This document shows, piece after piece, positions 5,874 through 7,701 of a DNA stretch of 7,701 nucleotides. The translations under genes were made by a program, and so were the position numbers. Origin of the DNA: JAFDZV01 sp966128725 (GTDB taxonomy: Bacteria > Bacteroidota > Ignavibacteria > OLB7); contig CBHYLN010000195.1 of NCBI GenBank assembly GCA_966128725.1, positions 1-7,701 of the forward strand, given 5' to 3'. Below the pieces are notes generated by a model that saw only the letters and a list, made by a program, of their open reading frames with translations, was not told the origin of the DNA and did not search any database. Position 1 is the stretch's first letter. Every line of letters begins with the position of its first letter.

Positions 5874-7628
5874 CTACGTGGATTGCCGCTTCACGATCAC
5901 CAGCCGGCTGCCTTCGTTGGCGTTGCGCGTTGAAAGCCCCAGCACCATGCCAACAATCCCCCACGACACAACCAGCGAGCTCATGCCGCTGGAAACCAGG
6001 GGCAGCGTGATCCCCGTCATCGGAAGGATGTTCATGGTGCCGGCGATGTGCACGAAGGCCTGCGCGGCCAGCAGCAGCGTGTAGCCGGCAACCACAAGCC
6101 CGGCATAGGAATCGCGCCCAAGGTTCGACGCAATGCGCAGGCCGATGGCCGTCAACGTGGCGAACGAAAGGATCACCAGCGCCGAGCCGGCAAATCCAAG
6201 CTCCTCGGCAATGGCGGCGAACACAAAATCGGAGGCCGCCTTCGGTATCAGGAACGGCGTGCCAAGCCCAAGCCCGTGGCCGGTAAGGCCGCCGGCGTCG
6301 AAGGCATACAGCGATTCCACGATCTGCCGCGCCGTATCCCACCAATGGGCGTCGCCGCGCCGGCTGTACAGATCGGCCCACAGCAGGAAACGCTGCCGTG
6401 GCGTGGCCAGCATGCGCGCAATAAACGGCAACTGCACGGCCAGGTACGCGATGCCGACGTACAGCGCCAACACCAGCGATGCGGATGTCCAGAACACATC
6501 GCGACGCCGGAAACGCTCCAGCGCACCGATGGCAACAACGGCAGCCACCACAATGGCAAGCACGGCCAGCAGGGCCGTTCCGGGGAACAGGTCGCTGCCC
6601 AGCAGGATGGCGCTGGAGGCAAGCGTGCCGGCAAGGAACAACACAACGTACAACGCGCTTCGTGTGAAGTAGGCAAGCAGGAGCGTTTGCGCGATGCTTA
6701 TCACCAGGAACTGACCGAAATCGCGTACCAGCAGAAACACCACAAGCGGTGAGGAAAGCAGCATCAACGTGTACAGCCACAGCACCAACGGCGAGCGGGC
6801 AAAGCGGGCGCGGTCCGGCCCTCCGGAAGGGCCAGCTCCAAAGGCGGCGCGATAGTGAATAAGCAGGCCGGCCCAGGCGATCGGCAACGTAAGCTTCAGC
6901 AGTTCCTGCGGCGCCAGGTTGGCGCCGCGCACCCCGCCAGCGGCCAGCAGATAGGCGAGCGTGCCCAGGCATATCACAAGGCTGCCAATGAAACCAACCG
7001 GCACCCACCGCGCCGAAAGCAGCGCCGCAAGTTTGCCGCGAGCCACCAACCCAAGCGTCAACAACAGCGCCAGAAGCGGGAGCAGACGGAAGTAGATCGG
7101 ATCGCCGGAAGCAACCTCGCGCGACTCCAACAGGCCGTGAAATTCCCCGCGATCGCCGTACGCGTGCTCCAGCGCGCGCGCCAGCCGGGTGTCGATCCGC
7201 GATGCCTCGAAGTTGCGCCGCAACTCGCCGTCGCGGCGACGCACCACGCGCTGGGCGCTGTCGGCAAGGGCATCGCCGCCAAGGCCGGTGTGCGCGGCAA
7301 GGCTGTCGCGAACGGCAGTGATCTGATTATTGGAAAGCTGCGGCGGCGCATCAAACCCAAGCCGGAACTGCACGGCCGATCCGATGCTGAACAGCGCGGC
7401 GGCCACCAGCAGGAACGTTTCGGCGCCGCGCGTGCGGCCAGCCGCGGGCATCAGCAGCCATCCGCCGGCAAGGATCGCCGCCGTTACGGCCACGTTGCGC
7501 ACAAGCACGTCGATCGGCGGCAGGCGCACAAACCACTCCTGCCCCGCCGCAAACACGGCAAGGTTGGCGGTTGCAGCCAGCACAACCACAAGAAACGCCA
7601 GGATCGGGTACGCTACGGATCGGGACAT
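5874..7628 (-). CDS. FtsW/RodA/SpoVE (SEDS) family membrane protein
   Basis: This 584-aa polytopic inner-membrane protein belongs to the SEDS family, which polymerises lipid II into peptidoglycan glycan strands together with a class B penicillin-binding protein. Family landmarks in order are LAPQELLKLTLPI (238-250, the usual QPSEfaKl), GGLTGHGLGLGTP (446-458), SDFVFAAIAEELGFAG (466-481) and MNILPMTGITLPLVSSGMSSLV (532-553). About 12-13 hydrophobic segments can be counted, more than the ten of classical FtsW or RodA. Length exceeds the usual 370-420 because of a charged stretch at about 87-178, placed in the periplasm by the positive-inside rule. The catalytic-loop region (FLLWADLYSRRGDAHWWDTARQIVES, 414-439) lacks the usual DP; Asp426 or Asp419 might serve. 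No penicillin-binding protein is in the window. The ATG at 7628 has no clear Shine-Dalgarno; an in-frame stop lies at 7665-7663. I cannot assign ftsW or rodA. Heptamer repeats begin 18 bases upstream. Confidence 0.9.
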   Translation of the reverse strand: MSRSVAYPILAFLVVVLAATANLAVFAAGQEWFVRLPPIDVLVRNVAVTAAILAGGWLLMPAAGRTRGAETFLLVAAALFSIGSAVQFRLGFDAPPQLSNNQITAVRDSLAAHTGLGGDALADSAQRVVRRRDGELRRNFEASRIDTRLARALEHAYGDRGEFHGLLESREVASGDPIYFRLLPLLALLLTLGLVARGKLAALLSARWVPVGFIGSLVICLGTLAYLLAAGGVRGANLAPQELLKLTLPIAWAGLLIHYRAAFGAGPSGGPDRARFARSPLVLWLYTLMLLSSPLVVFLLVRDFGQFLVISIAQTLLLAYFTRSALYVVLFLAGTLASSAILLGSDLFPGTALLAVLAIVVAAVVAIGALERFRRRDVFWTSASLVLALYVGIAYLAVQLPFIARMLATPRQRFLLWADLYSRRGDAHWWDTARQIVESLYAFDAGGLTGHGLGLGTPFLIPKAASDFVFAAIAEELGFAGSALVILSFATLTAIGLRIASNLGRDSYAGLVVAGYTLLLAAQAFVHIAGTMNILPMTGITLPLVSSGMSSLVVSWGIVGMVLGLSTRNANEGSRLVIVKRQST

Positions 7629-7646
7629 GACGAGAGTTATGTGTCG

Positions 7647-7701
7647 GGAATTAGGAATTAGGAATTAGGAATTAGGAATTAGGAATTAGGAATTAGGAAT
7701 T
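7647..7701. repeat. Tandem array of the 7-bp unit GGAATTA, running off the window
   Basis: Seven exact copies of GGAATTA (7647-7695) are followed by six bases of an eighth copy at the window edge. There is no sequence variation. On the minus strand the unit reads TAATTCC. The array lies immediately upstream of the SEDS gene start at 7628, so it falls in that gene's leader or promoter. It is much more AT-rich than its surroundings. Similar heptanucleotide arrays occur scattered in several bacterial genomes; copy number can change by slippage. Its true length is unknown because the window stops inside it. Confidence 0.97.

Noticed and set aside
5629..7008. Minus-strand open frame of 459 codons overlapping the SEDS gene
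   Set aside because: It is another frame of the same strand as the SEDS gene, rich in Arg, Ala, Gly, Cys and His. All SEDS motifs are in the 5874-7628 frame.
7647..7701. CRISPR array or telomere-like end
   Set aside because: The unit is 7 bp with no spacers, so it is not CRISPR. Nothing besides the repeat itself suggests a linear replicon end.

Overview
The window is GC-rich bacterial chromosome carrying six genes, each apparently its own transcription unit. The best clue to the host is the left-edge gene. It encodes an outer-membrane receptor with an N-terminal carboxypeptidase-regulatory-like domain and a barrel of the type common in Bacteroidota, Chlorobiota and relatives. A TAnnTTTG hexamer upstream of one gene (the -7 element of Bacteroidota promoters) and the PAP2_C-type membrane protein fit the same broad group. 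The GC-rich composition argues against a typical Bacteroides. I would place it in the FCB group, without a finer assignment; this is inference.

Layout from left to right: (1) 1-2125, minus strand, a TonB-dependent receptor cut by the window edge. (2) 2126-2887, a long stretch with no convincing gene, lying between two divergent genes. (3) 2888-3322, plus strand, an unrecognised 144-aa beta-rich protein. (4) 3358-3382, a perfect hairpin between convergent genes. (5) 3441-3653, minus strand, an unrecognised 70-aa protein with a strong ribosome binding site. (6) 3783-4817, minus strand, a WYL-domain transcriptional regulator. (7) 5045-5692, plus strand and divergent from the regulator, a PAP2_C (sphingomyelin-synthase-like) membrane protein. 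(8) 5874-7628, minus strand, a FtsW/RodA/SpoVE (SEDS) family membrane protein with an unusual periplasmic insert. (9) 7647-7701, a tandem array of a 7-bp unit just upstream of the SEDS gene, running off the window.

Three genes concern the cell envelope: the receptor in the outer membrane, and the PAP2_C and SEDS proteins in the inner membrane. The WYL regulator and the PAP2_C gene share a 227-bp divergent intergenic region, so regulation of one by the other is possible but not shown. The most unusual points are four. The two small proteins facing each other at 2888-3653 appear, by eye, to share a common core. The SEDS protein has a roughly 90-residue charged insert and a divergent catalytic loop. 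The heptamer array sits where it could affect SEDS gene expression. A 762-bp gap follows the receptor start. I see no mobile element, CRISPR array, tRNA or rRNA, and nothing that amounts to a clearly new multi-gene system.
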